NCBI GenBank assembly: GCA_001795165.1
Contig: MGNS01000072.1
Location: 4,324-37,494 of the forward strand
Source of the DNA: Chloroflexi bacterium RBG_16_57_11
GTDB taxonomy: Bacteria > Chloroflexota > Anaerolineae > Anaerolineales > UBA4823
Direction: 5' to 3'
Length of the DNA stretch: 33,171 bases
Shown: piece after piece, positions 1-7,024 of the stretch
Layout: every line of letters starts with the position of its first letter
Numbering within the stretch: the first letter of the stretch is position 1
Notes under the pieces: model-generated
Told to the model about the DNA's origin: nothing
Seen by the model: the letters and a program-made list of their open reading frames with translations, nothing else
Databases searched by the model: none
Position numbers and translations under genes: made by a program

Positions 1-556
1 GGAAAGCCAGCAGCAGGGCCAGAAAATGAATGCTGCTGCTATTCTTACGCCAGGCCAGGTGATAGCAGAACAGCGCGCCAAATGCCAGACTGATGGCGGG
101 GATTTCCAACATCGACATTGCAGCGCTCATACTATGCAACCTGTCGGCGAGCAAGAAAAGCGGCGGGAGCAGATAAATCAGCGGATGTGCCTCCGGGAGC
201 AGCTCGCGAGCCGAAAGCCACAATAACAGGCCGAACAAAAGATACCAGAACGTGCTGTAGAGCCGGGCGGTTTCTACGCTGGCCCCGGTGAGCAGGAACC
301 AGGCGCTCAACAGCAGGCCATGCCCCGGCGGATACCATTCGGGCTTGGCGAAACTCTGCCACACCGCCGGCAAATCCCGCCGCTGGACCGCCGAAGCAAA
401 ATCCAGACCGCGATTGGCATGCAAGGCCTCGTCCATGTCCATCTGGAGATGGCTGAAGCGGAACACCCCTCGGCCAATCCATAACGTGGATAAGCCCAGC
501 AGCACACAGGCGAGTAAAAAAGAGCTGCGTTCGAGCGTTGAGCGGCTTATTGTCAC
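1..556 (-). CDS. GT-C fold membrane glycosyltransferase (dolichyl-phosphate-mannose/ArnT-like), 3' end outside window
   Basis: The protein begins at a GTG (554-556) and runs off the left edge after about 185 residues. An N-terminal membrane segment is followed by a DMDEA motif around residue 37. Then come W-Y-P-P-G-H, as in the first extracytoplasmic loop of GT39/GT83 enzymes, and a series of Leu/Phe-rich membrane helices. The acidic DxDE motif is the expected metal or lipid-phosphate site in this fold. Such enzymes move a sugar from a polyprenyl-phosphate carrier onto protein, lipid or glycan outside the membrane; the acceptor cannot be read here. A good sigma70-type promoter lies 45 bp upstream (601-629). 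The gene is divergent from the regulator at 682. Family call fairly sure, substrate unknown. Confidence 0.72.
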   Translation of the reverse strand, partial: MTISRSTLERSSFLLACVLLGLSTLWIGRGVFRFSHLQMDMDEALHANRGLDFASAVQRRDLPAVWQSFAKPEWYPPGHGLLLSAWFLLTGASVETARLYSTFWYLLFGLLLWLSARELLPEAHPLIYLLPPLFLLADRLHSMSAAMSMLEIPAISLAFGALFCYHLAWRKNSSSIHFLALLLAF

Positions 557-600
557 AAGGATCGTCTCTTCTGTCGAAATATCCCGGCCAGCAATCTGAC

Positions 601-629
601 AGTTTACCACGACCAAATAGGGGTGTCAA
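601..629 (-). promoter_or_regulatory. sigma70-type promoter for the GT-C gene
   Basis: On the minus strand TTGACA (624-629) is followed by a 17-bp spacer and TAAACT (601-606). The -35 is a perfect match and the -10 matches 4 of 6. The start codon is 45 bp downstream of the -10. Confidence 0.65.
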
Positions 630-681
630 TTTTTTCGCCTATCAGCGCGTCTATACAAGCCACCTGCTCCATGATACACTC

Positions 682-1719
682 ATGGCAGACGATAAAATTT
701 ATTTTACCGTCGCAACACACATGGAATACCTGCGCACGATCCAAGACTTCGAGCATTTAAAAATCCTGGCCGACCCGCGCCGCCTGGCAATCTTACGCCT
801 GCTGATGGTCGATTCGGCCACCCTGTCCCAGCTTGGACAGATCCTGGGCGAACACCCGGCCCGGGTGCGCCACCACTTGAAGCTGCTCGAGCGTGCCGGG
901 CTGGTAGAGCTGGTGGACCAGCGGGTGGTGCGCGGCTTTGTGGAAAAGTATTACCGCGCCCGGGCGCGCGCCTTTACGCTCCAACAAATCGTCCTGCCCG
1001 CCAACGTAGAGACTGGCGCGCTGGTAATCCTGGGCAGTCACGATCTGGCACTTGAGGCCCTGGCTGCCGAGCTGCGCCAGGTCAAGCCCGCCCCGCTGAG
1101 CGTTTTCACCTTGCCGGTGGGCAGCATGGAGGGGCTGGTCGCCTTGCGCCAGGGGCTGGCCCAGGTCGCCAGCTGCCACCTGCTGGACGCTGAAAGCGGC
1201 GAGTATAACCTGCCTTATGTGCGCCACCTGTTTCCAGATCGGGAAACCAGCCTGATCACCCTGGCACACCGGGCGCAGGGCTTGCTGGTCGCACGGGGCA
1301 ACCCGCACCAGATCCGCAAGATAGAAGATTTTGCGCGCCAGGACGTGCGCATGATTAATCGAAACCGCGGATCGGGAACCCGGCTGTGGCTCGACCACCA
1401 GCTGGCGCAACTTTCTCTCCCGCCGCCGTTGTTACGCGGCTACGAGCGCGAGGTGCGCACGCACACCGCCGTCGCCGAAGCCATTGGCTCCGGCAAGGCC
1501 GATGTTGGCCTGGGTGCAGAAGCCGCAGCGCGGAAATTCGGGCTAGATTTTGTCGCGCTCTTTCAGGAGCGCTTCGATCTGGTCATGGCACGCGAGCAGC
1601 TCTCCGATCAACACTTGCGCCCCCTGTTCGATGTCCTGTCAAGCTCGCGCTTTCGCAGCCTGATCGAAGCGTTAGGGGGCTACCAAACCGATCATACGGG
1701 CGACAAGCTTACACCTTGA
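682..1719 (+). CDS. ArsR-like winged-helix regulator fused to a periplasmic-binding-protein-like (molybdate/tungstate-sensing type) domain
   Basis: The 345-residue product starts with a winged helix (roughly residues 25-90, with A-D-P-R-R-L-A-I-L then R-V-R-H-H-L-K-L-L-E-R-A-G-L as in ArsR-type HTHs). The C-terminal region (about 125-325) resembles the PBP-like domain that replaces a ligand-binding module in ModE-type one-component regulators; it contains N-R-N-R-G-S-G-T-R and A-E-A-I-G-S-G-K-A-D-V-G-L-G. It probably senses an oxyanion or cofactor and controls the adjacent binding-protein gene, which begins about 120 bp downstream in the same direction. No Shine-Dalgarno sequence precedes either candidate start (682, or 721 giving 332 residues). 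The reading frame stays open upstream to 538, but that stretch overlaps the divergent promoter and is probably not translated. Fold call good, ligand inferred from the neighbour. Confidence 0.75.
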   Translation: MADDKIYFTVATHMEYLRTIQDFEHLKILADPRRLAILRLLMVDSATLSQLGQILGEHPARVRHHLKLLERAGLVELVDQRVVRGFVEKYYRARARAFTLQQIVLPANVETGALVILGSHDLALEALAAELRQVKPAPLSVFTLPVGSMEGLVALRQGLAQVASCHLLDAESGEYNLPYVRHLFPDRETSLITLAHRAQGLLVARGNPHQIRKIEDFARQDVRMINRNRGSGTRLWLDHQLAQLSLPPPLLRGYEREVRTHTAVAEAIGSGKADVGLGAEAAARKFGLDFVALFQERFDLVMAREQLSDQHLRPLFDVLSSSRFRSLIEALGGYQTDHTGDKLTP

Positions 1720-1738
1720 TCAGCCCCTAACAACTGCG

Positions 1739-1756
1739 CATCGAGTGCGCTCGATG
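1739..1756. promoter_or_regulatory. perfect inverted repeat upstream of the tupA-like gene (operator or short hairpin)
   Basis: CATCGAG (1739-1745) and CTCGATG (1750-1756) form a perfect 7-bp palindrome around a 4-bp centre. It sits between the regulator and the binding protein and before a TACAAT -10-like box at 1795-1800. It could be the operator of the upstream regulator. A simple hairpin is the alternative, and there is no T-run to make it a terminator. Confidence 0.35.
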
Positions 1757-1840
1757 AGCGACCAAATTGACCCTGGCTTTTCCGCAGAATTGAGTACAAT
1801 TAGGCCTCTACTGACGATAGTTTAATATATGGAGAATTGC

Positions 1841-2809
1841 ATGAGACAAAGAAAAATAATCTGGTACTTGTTATTAACGCTGGTCCTTAGCGCGTTTGCC
1901 TGCAACCTACCACAAACCGGATCTGCGCCAACCTCGGCCCCTACAGATTCTGGTTTTCAGGCTCCCACACAACCCGCGGAACAAGAGGCGGTCGAGCCCA
2001 GCGCCATGCCTGGCGCACAGACCACCCCTGAGTCGCCTGCGCCGGGAGCAGCCGCACCGAAGGACAAGGAACTAAAACTGGCAACCACCAGCATCCTGGT
2101 AGGGTCGGGCTTGATCGACCAGCTGCTGAGTCAATTCCAGGCCAAAACGGGTTATCAAGTGGAATTGGAGAAGGGCGGGGCTGGCCGCGCCATCAAACTT
2201 GGCGAAAAGTACGTCGTCGATGTGCTGCTTGTGAATGAGCCGGGCTCTGAAATAAAATTCATCGAGGATGGCAATGGCAGAGATCGTCTGCCCGTCATGT
2301 ACACCGATTATGTCATCGTCGGCCCTGCCAGCGATCCGGCCGGTATCAAGAGCGCCGCCAAAGCCAAGGAAGCCTTTAAAAAGATCGCCGACGCACAAGC
2401 GCTGTTTGTCACACGCAGCGACAACCTGGGTGATCAGGGAGCGGAAACCAAATTATGGAAAGCTGCCGGGGTCACGCCACAAGGAGACTGGTATGTTTTC
2501 TCCGACCAGGGCCCGGTCGGGGCGTTAAAACTGGCTTCAGATGGGCAGGGTTATTCGCTCACCGACCGAGCCACATTCCTTGAGAACAAAGATCTGTTAC
2601 AGTTAGAAGTTCTTTACGAAGGAGACGAGCTGCTGCGCGATTATTACCACGTCGTCACGGTCAATCCGGACCGCTCCCCCAAGATCAACTATCCTGCTGC
2701 GCAAGCCCTGGCTCAATTCCTCACCTCACCCGAGGCGCAGGCGATTATCCAGCAAATCGGCGTGGATCAATACGGCCAGCCAATCTTCTTCCCCGCCAGC
2801 CAGCCCTGA
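1841..2809 (+). CDS. tupA: TupA-like tungstate/molybdate ABC transporter substrate-binding lipoprotein
   Basis: The 322-residue product has a signal peptide with a lipobox-like LSAFAC around residues 16-21, then a long Pro/Thr/Ala/Ser-rich linker to about residue 75. The binding domain shows the TupA pattern: A-T-T-S near its start, G-L-I-D-Q-L-L, G-G-A-G-R-A-I-K-L-G-E, D-V-L-L-V-N-E-P, M-Y-T-D-Y-V-I-V-G-P and T-R-S-D-N-L-G-D. ATG 1841 is preferred over the in-frame ATG 1829 because GGAG (1831-1834) sits 6 bp before it. The usual tupB (permease) and tupC (ATPase) do not follow; the next gene is recR on the other strand. The transporter partners must be elsewhere, or the protein may serve mainly as a sensor with the upstream regulator. 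Tungstate versus molybdate cannot be told from sequence alone. Confidence 0.8.
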   Translation: MRQRKIIWYLLLTLVLSAFACNLPQTGSAPTSAPTDSGFQAPTQPAEQEAVEPSAMPGAQTTPESPAPGAAAPKDKELKLATTSILVGSGLIDQLLSQFQAKTGYQVELEKGGAGRAIKLGEKYVVDVLLVNEPGSEIKFIEDGNGRDRLPVMYTDYVIVGPASDPAGIKSAAKAKEAFKKIADAQALFVTRSDNLGDQGAETKLWKAAGVTPQGDWYVFSDQGPVGALKLASDGQGYSLTDRATFLENKDLLQLEVLYEGDELLRDYYHVVTVNPDRSPKINYPAAQALAQFLTSPEAQAIIQQIGVDQYGQPIFFPASQP

Positions 2810-2861
2810 TAAACCCGCACTGGCAATCCGCTCCGGTTGGAAGGATTGAATCAAACGAAAC

Positions 2862-2883
2862 GGCCGTCAGATCAGCGACGGCC
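2862..2883. terminator. possible bidirectional terminator hairpin between convergent genes
   Basis: GGCCGTC and GACGGCC form a perfect 7-bp stem with an 8-nt loop between the ends of the tupA-like gene and recR. Neither side has a strong T-run; the minus side is somewhat T-rich. Confidence 0.4.
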
Positions 2884-2890
2884 CATTCAG

Positions 2891-3499
2891 TTATTCTCCC
2901 AATTCCTGTCTCCCGGCAAGCGCTCGCAGGAGCGTATTCTGATCAGCGTACTCCAGATCGCCGCCCACCGGCAATCCGCGCGCCAGGCGCGTCAGCCTTA
3001 AGTCAAAAGGCAGCAGCTGCTGGCGCAGATACGCCGCCGTGTAATCCCCCTCCAGGCTGGGGTTCGTCGCCAGGATGATTTCCTGGATGCCCCCGGCGCG
3101 CACCCGCTTGACCAATTCCCGAATGCGCAGCTGCTCCGGCCCAATCCCTTCAATCGGCGACAGGGCGCCGTGGAGCACATGATAGCGTCCCAAAAAGCCA
3201 CCGGTGCGCTCCAGCGCAATGACATCCAGCGGCTCTTCCACCACGCACACCTGCCTGAAATCGCGGCCATCATTGCTGCAGATCTCACACTCGATCCGCC
3301 CGGCAGTAGTGATGTTATAACACGTCCGGCAGTAGGTCGTCCCGGCTTTGAGCTGGAACAAGGCCTCCGCCAGGTCGCGCGAGATATCTTCTGGGGCGCG
3401 CAAAAGGTAAAAAGTCAACCGCGAAGCAGTCTTTGGCCCAATCCCGGGTAGCCGCGAGAGGGCATTGACCAGGTTCTGAATCGGTTCCGGTAATAGCAT
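2891..3499 (-). CDS. recR: recombination mediator RecR
   Basis: RecR works with RecO (and RecF) to load RecA on gapped single-stranded DNA. The 202-residue length is typical. Visible are the N-terminal helix-hairpin-helix (L-S-R-L-P-G-I-G-P-K-T-A, about residues 15-26), the four-cysteine zinc finger (C57, C60, C69, C72), and the Toprim core with V-V-E-E-P-L-D and T-N-P-S-L-E-G-D-Y-T. The C-terminal L-A-R-G-L-P-V-G-G-D-L-E-Y-A-D is the family signature. It is the last gene of dnaX-ebfC-recR, 27 bp after ebfC. No clear Shine-Dalgarno precedes the ATG. Confidence 0.97.
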   Translation of the reverse strand: MLLPEPIQNLVNALSRLPGIGPKTASRLTFYLLRAPEDISRDLAEALFQLKAGTTYCRTCYNITTAGRIECEICSNDGRDFRQVCVVEEPLDVIALERTGGFLGRYHVLHGALSPIEGIGPEQLRIRELVKRVRAGGIQEIILATNPSLEGDYTAAYLRQQLLPFDLRLTRLARGLPVGGDLEYADQNTLLRALAGRQELGE

Positions 3500-3526
3500 C
3501 GATGAATGTCGGGAGTGGTCAGGCAG

Positions 3527-3853
3527 TTAAAACGGCAAGCCGCCAGCTAATGGCCCCAGGCGCTCTGCCGCCAGGTTGCGCGAAGCCTCGAGGGCGTTGT
3601 TGAAAGCGGTCAAAACCAGGTCTTGCAGCATCTCCACATCGGCGTCTTGCAACAGGGCCGGGTCGATCTCCACGCCTCGACAGTTTTGATTTCCCGTCAT
3701 GGTGATCTTGACTGCGCCCCCGCCCGCAGTTGCAGTCACGGTTTCCTCTGCCAGCTGCTCCTGCACCTGCTGGATTTGCTCTTGCAACTTTTGAATCTGC
3801 CCCATCATACCCATCGGATTCTGCATTTTGGGGGCTTTAAAACCTTTCGCCAT
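3527..3853 (-). CDS. ebfC: YbaB/EbfC family nucleoid-associated protein
   Basis: The 108-residue product has the YbaB/EbfC layout: basic N-terminus, Met/Gln-rich coiled coil (M-G-Q-I-Q-K-L-Q-E-Q-I-Q-Q-V-Q-E-Q-L), G-G-G-A-V-K-I-T-M-T-G beta segment, then E-M-L-Q-D-L-V-L-T-A-F-N-N-A. The family forms dimers that bind DNA. ATG 3853 is chosen because a strong GGAGGAAGG lies directly upstream. The frame opens four codons earlier at a TTG, but that codon falls inside the ribosome binding site. The gene lies 15 bp after dnaX and 27 bp before recR, the conserved bacterial order. Confidence 0.95.
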   Translation of the reverse strand: MAKGFKAPKMQNPMGMMGQIQKLQEQIQQVQEQLAEETVTATAGGGAVKITMTGNQNCRGVEIDPALLQDADVEMLQDLVLTAFNNALEASRNLAAERLGPLAGGLPF

Positions 3854-3868
3854 ACCTTCCTCCAATTT

Positions 3869-5563
3869 CTAATTGATATCGACCAGCTCGCCGCCCAGGT
3901 CTCGCAATGCCGCCGCCACAATCCCATCGTCAGCCACACCGGGTGGCACGGTGTCCCGCCGAGCCGTATCTACCCTGCACTGTACGAAAATCTCACGTCC
4001 GAAGACTTGCTGAAGCGCACTGCGCAGCAAAGCCAGGTTTTCAGGCTTTTCCATCTTTGTCTTCAGCACATCACTGGCGAAGCTTAGTGTCAATTGGTCG
4101 CCGTGTAAAGCCCGCGATGTGGAGGAATTTAAGGTTCCATAGGCTGGCTGGCTTTGCTGGCGTACCAATCCAAGGATTTGCTGCCAGACTGCTGCCAGCT
4201 TTTGAGCCGCTAGAACTTCTGACTCGCCGGTTTCACCGACACCTGGAGCGGTTATTTTTGCTGGTTTCGACGATACTGGATTTTGCGCCGAGCCCGAGGG
4301 AGGGCGCTGCGGCGCTGGTGTCTGTTGTACAGGCGGGATCAGTGGCGTGCCAGGCGATTCCACCGGTTTCGCACTATCCGGGCCCTGCGGCACCTCGAGC
4401 GCCTCCACAAAAGCCATCTCCAATGGTAAGGCCGGCTGCCAGGCGCTGCGCGCCTCGCCAGCTGCATAATTAAACACCCGGATGACCCGCAACAACTCGG
4501 ACGTCGAGAACTTCTGCGCGTGGTTCGCCATCTGCACGCGCACTTCCGCCGTGGCATCAACCTGGCTCGAATTACCCATCCGGATCAGCAATAGATCGCG
4601 CAAATAATCCACAATCTGGCGGGCAAACTGGCGTGGGTCGCTGCCGGCATCCAACGCCGTATGGAGGCGATCCAACCCGGCGTCTGCCTGCTGATTGGCC
4701 AGCGCATCGACCACCTCCAGCACTGCCTGGCTGGCAGTCGTGCCTAACACCGCCTGGGCGGCCTCCAATGTGATCGCCTGCCCGGTGGAAGCCAGCTGAT
4801 CCAGGAGTGAAATCGCATCCCGCATCGCCCCGGTGGACTGGCGAGCGATCAACGTTAGCGCATCCGCCTCCACCTGGATGCCCTCTTCATCCGCCATTTT
4901 CTTCAATTGGTCGACAATATCTCCCACCGGGATGCGGCGAAACTCATGTCGCTGGCAGCGCGACAGAACCGTCGCCGGGATCTTATGCACCTCGGTCGTC
5001 GCCAGGATAAATATGGCGTGTGCTGGCGGCTCTTCGAGCGTCTTCAGCAGCGCGTTGAAAGCCGCTGTGGAGAGCATATGGACTTCATCGACAATATAGA
5101 CTTTATAGCGGCCCTGGTTGGGGGTAAAGTTGATCTTGTCCCGCAGATCGCGCACATCCTCCACGCTGGTATTGGAGGCCGCGTCGATCTCGATCAGGTC
5201 CAGGAAGCGGCCCTGGTTCACCGTAAAGTTGATCTTGTCCCGCAGATCGCGCACATCCTCCACGCTGGTATTGGAGGCCGCGTCGATCTCGATCAGGTCC
5301 AGGAAGCGGCCCTGGTTCACCGCCTGGCAGAAATCGCAGGCACCGCAAGGGCGCTTGGCCAGGTCCTCTTCCATGCAGTTGACCGCTTTCGCCAGCAGCC
5401 TGGCGGTGGTGGTCTTGCCTGTGCCACGCGGCCCGGCAAACAGGTAGGCATGCGCCACCCGCCCGGCAGCTAGTGCGTTGCGCAGCGTCGAAATCACATG
5501 CGGCTGCCCAACCACGGCCTCCCAGGTTTGGGGGCGCCATTTTCGATACAGGGCTTGGGACAT
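3869..5563 (-). CDS. dnaX: DNA polymerase III subunit gamma/tau (DnaX) with an internal 33-residue tandem duplication
   Basis: DnaX is the clamp-loader ATPase of the replicative polymerase. Walker A G-P-R-G-T-G-K-T is at residues 44-51, zinc-module cysteines at 63, 73, 76 and 79, Walker B D-E-V-H at 159-162, and the sensor region L-A-T-T-E-V-H-K-I-P-A-T-V-L-S-R-C soon after. A Pro/Ser-rich linker (about 395-440) leads to a tau-like C-terminus. Residues 82-114 are repeated exactly as 115-147; the repeated block (V-N-Q-G-R-F-L-D-L-I-E-I-D-A-A-S-N) normally occurs once between the zinc module and Walker B. The frame is kept, but the extra 33 residues fall in the middle of the AAA+ core, so function may be altered. 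An apparent leaderless promoter lies at 5570-5598. Confidence 0.96.
   Translation of the reverse strand: MSQALYRKWRPQTWEAVVGQPHVISTLRNALAAGRVAHAYLFAGPRGTGKTTTARLLAKAVNCMEEDLAKRPCGACDFCQAVNQGRFLDLIEIDAASNTSVEDVRDLRDKINFTVNQGRFLDLIEIDAASNTSVEDVRDLRDKINFTPNQGRYKVYIVDEVHMLSTAAFNALLKTLEEPPAHAIFILATTEVHKIPATVLSRCQRHEFRRIPVGDIVDQLKKMADEEGIQVEADALTLIARQSTGAMRDAISLLDQLASTGQAITLEAAQAVLGTTASQAVLEVVDALANQQADAGLDRLHTALDAGSDPRQFARQIVDYLRDLLLIRMGNSSQVDATAEVRVQMANHAQKFSTSELLRVIRVFNYAAGEARSAWQPALPLEMAFVEALEVPQGPDSAKPVESPGTPLIPPVQQTPAPQRPPSGSAQNPVSSKPAKITAPGVGETGESEVLAAQKLAAVWQQILGLVRQQSQPAYGTLNSSTSRALHGDQLTLSFASDVLKTKMEKPENLALLRSALQQVFGREIFVQCRVDTARRDTVPPGVADDGIVAAALRDLGGELVDIN
5124..5322. repeat. perfect 99-bp tandem duplication inside dnaX
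   Basis: Bases 5124-5223 and 5223-5322 are identical at an offset of 99 bp, encoding 33 residues twice. The 13-base word AGCGGCCCTGGTT occurs at each boundary, three times in all. The junction lies a few bases outside that word, since the central copy reads CACCG where the outer copy reads GGGGG. Total identity implies a very recent duplication or an assembly artefact. Confidence 0.93.
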
Positions 5564-5569
5564 GCCTAG

Positions 5570-5598
5570 AGTGTATCAGAGAGATAGGAGTTGGTCAA
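5570..5598 (-). promoter_or_regulatory. dnaX promoter, geometry of a leaderless transcript
   Basis: On the minus strand TTGACC (5593-5598), a 17-bp spacer and TACACT (5570-5575) are followed by only 6 bp before ATG 5563. Transcription would start at or within a base or two of the start codon. No Shine-Dalgarno fits in this space. Confidence 0.6.
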
Positions 5599-5648
5599 CA
5601 GAATCGCTGTCCTGGCAACGTATATGGTCCCACGGGAATCCGCACGCC

Positions 5649-6066
5649 AAGCCCTGGCGGGCTAAACCCAAGCCCACAGGGCTTCGCACCTCAGCCCGGC
5701 GGCTTCAGCCCCGGGCGATCTCGCCATCTGACGAAACCTAGCTCACCTGGCCCGCACGGGGGTGCAACCCCCGTGCTACGCCCGCAAAGCCCTGGCGGGC
5801 TAAACCACAGCCCGCAGGGCTTTGCACCTCAGCCCGGTGGCTTCAGCCCCGGGCAAACACGCCACCGGACGTAACCTAGCTCATCTGGCCCGCACGGGGG
5901 TACAACCCCGGTGCTACGTTTACAAAGCCCTGCCGGCCTATTTCCGCAGCCCGCAGGGCTTGGCACCTCAGCTCGGTGGCTTCTGCCCCGGGCGATTGCG
6001 CCACCCAGGTCCGCACGGGGGTGCAACCCCCTGGCCTAGACCCTCAGCCTGCCGGCTTCAACCCAT
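5649..6066. repeat. REP-like tandem array, 138-bp period, about three units of GC-rich hairpins
   Basis: Units begin with AAGCCCTG at 5649, 5787 and 5925, exactly 138 bp apart; the third is shortened and a fragment follows to about 6066. Each unit carries three imperfect palindromes: AGCCCTGGCGGGCT pairing with AGCCCGCAGGGCT, GCCCGG pairing with CCGGGC, and GCACGGGGGT pairing with ACCCCCGTGC around a 3-nt loop (perfect in unit 1). The array fills the gap between the dnaX promoter and a Y1 transposase remnant, so it looks like a substrate family of that transposase. No coding region is supported here. Confidence 0.82.
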
Positions 6067-6070
6067 ACGC

Positions 6071-6496
6071 TCAATCGACCTGCTCCAATTTCTCCCAGAT
6101 CTCCCCCTGAAGGTGATGTTCCTTCTGATGCTTTACATAATTGACCACGGCTGGCAGGTCCTTCTCGCTGAATGATTGCACCCCATATTCCGCTTGCCAG
6201 GCAAAGTAAAAGCCTGGCATAATTACATGATTAACAAAATGCGAGCTATTCCCCTTCACCTAACCAATGAACTCAGACAAAGCAACCTTTGGTGGGACGG
6301 ACACAACCAGGTGTAGATGGTCCTCGAGGCCGCCCATTGCGTGAACGATAGCATCCAACTCTTGAGCCTTCGCTGCGATTGCACGGTAAATCCTGGCCTC
6401 GATTAGGCTATCGACCAGAGTAAGCCGATCTTTCGTGCTCCAAACGAAATGTAGTACAGTCGCCAATAAACCATGGCCCACCTCCCCCACTAACAT
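6071..6496 (-). pseudogene. IS200/REP-associated Y1 (HUH) transposase, interrupted by an amber codon
   Basis: Read through one stop, this is a complete ~141-residue Y1 transposase. The N-terminus holds V-L-H-F-V-W-S-T-K-D-R, the HUH metal motif is E-D-H-L-H-L-V-V, then S-E-F-I-G and, after the stop, V-K-G-N-S-S-H-F-V-N. F-A-W-Q-A-E-Y-G-V leads to the catalytic tyrosine helix N-Y-V-K-H-Q-K-E-H-H. The stop is a TAG at 6260-6262 where relatives usually carry a basic residue, so a single AAG-to-TAG change explains it. Frame and all motifs are otherwise intact, so inactivation is recent or the stop is suppressed. Enzymes of this kind cut single-stranded DNA at hairpins; the adjoining array is the likely substrate. 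Confidence 0.85.
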
Positions 6497-6518
6497 TTAC
6501 CCAGCACGGATCCATATT

Positions 6519-6971
6519 TCAGCTCTTCGACTTCAGATCGTCCGACTTTACCGCCTCAAGCTCTTTCTGCGCGTTCAATTTCAATAGCTGAAACTTCTCC
6601 GACGGCGTTTGCAGGTTGTAATCGAAGATCTTCTGGTTGATCTTTTCCACCTGTTCTTCGAACGCCCTCACTGCTCGCTGCCATTCGGCTTCCACCTGGG
6701 CGTAGGGCTGGCTGCCTTGTAAGGAACGTTTACGCCACTCCCAGGCGCGGGCAAGCGTTGTGCGCGCCGCTTCAATTTGAGCGTCGATCTCCTGGCGCGC
6801 CGCGATCCACGGCAGCGTGAAGCCGCTGCTCTTGAGCATGTGGTGGGCAAGCTGCCAATCGGGATCGGCGTACGGGTTGTCGTCCAGGTTCAGCGGCTTG
6901 CCTTTACCGGGCAGGTCGTCGAACTTGCCATCCTCCAGCGCCTTTCGGATGTGGTCTTCGATTTCGGACAT
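6519..6971 (-). CDS. DUF1992 family protein (DnaJ-homologue subfamily C member 28-like)
   Basis: The 150-residue product opens with I-E-D-H-I-R-K-A-L-E-D-G-K-F-D-D-L-P-G-K-G-K-P-L, the DUF1992 signature, followed by P-D-W-Q-L-A-H-H-M-L-K-S-S-G-F. The rest is charged and helical. The biochemical role of the family is not established; eukaryotic members carry a J domain, absent here. ATG 6971 is chosen because GGAGAG lies 4 bp upstream and the conserved domain starts at once; upstream in-frame codons have no homology. It follows the LysM gene by 53 bp on the same strand. Confidence 0.85.
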   Translation of the reverse strand: MSEIEDHIRKALEDGKFDDLPGKGKPLNLDDNPYADPDWQLAHHMLKSSGFTLPWIAARQEIDAQIEAARTTLARAWEWRKRSLQGSQPYAQVEAEWQRAVRAFEEQVEKINQKIFDYNLQTPSEKFQLLKLNAQKELEAVKSDDLKSKS

Positions 6972-7024
6972 TTCTCTCCAAACGATCAGGTGGGAACGCT
7001 GATCCAGCCTGCTAGCACCGCATA

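Noticed and set aside
132-629. 165-residue minus-strand frame over the GT-C gene
   Set aside because: It is a shadow; another minus frame gives a clear glycosyltransferase with the D-x-D-E motif and membrane helices.
538-681. In-frame upstream extension of the HTH regulator
   Set aside because: It overlaps the divergent GT-C promoter and start, has no domain similarity, and has no ribosome site.
5649-6066. CRISPR array
   Set aside because: The period of 138 bp has no constant repeat with unique spacers; whole units are similar, and no cas gene is near.
5473-6175. Plus-strand reading frames of 87-133 codons across the repeat array
   Set aside because: The products are low-complexity Pro/Gly/Ser repeats of the 138-bp array, without start sites or homology.
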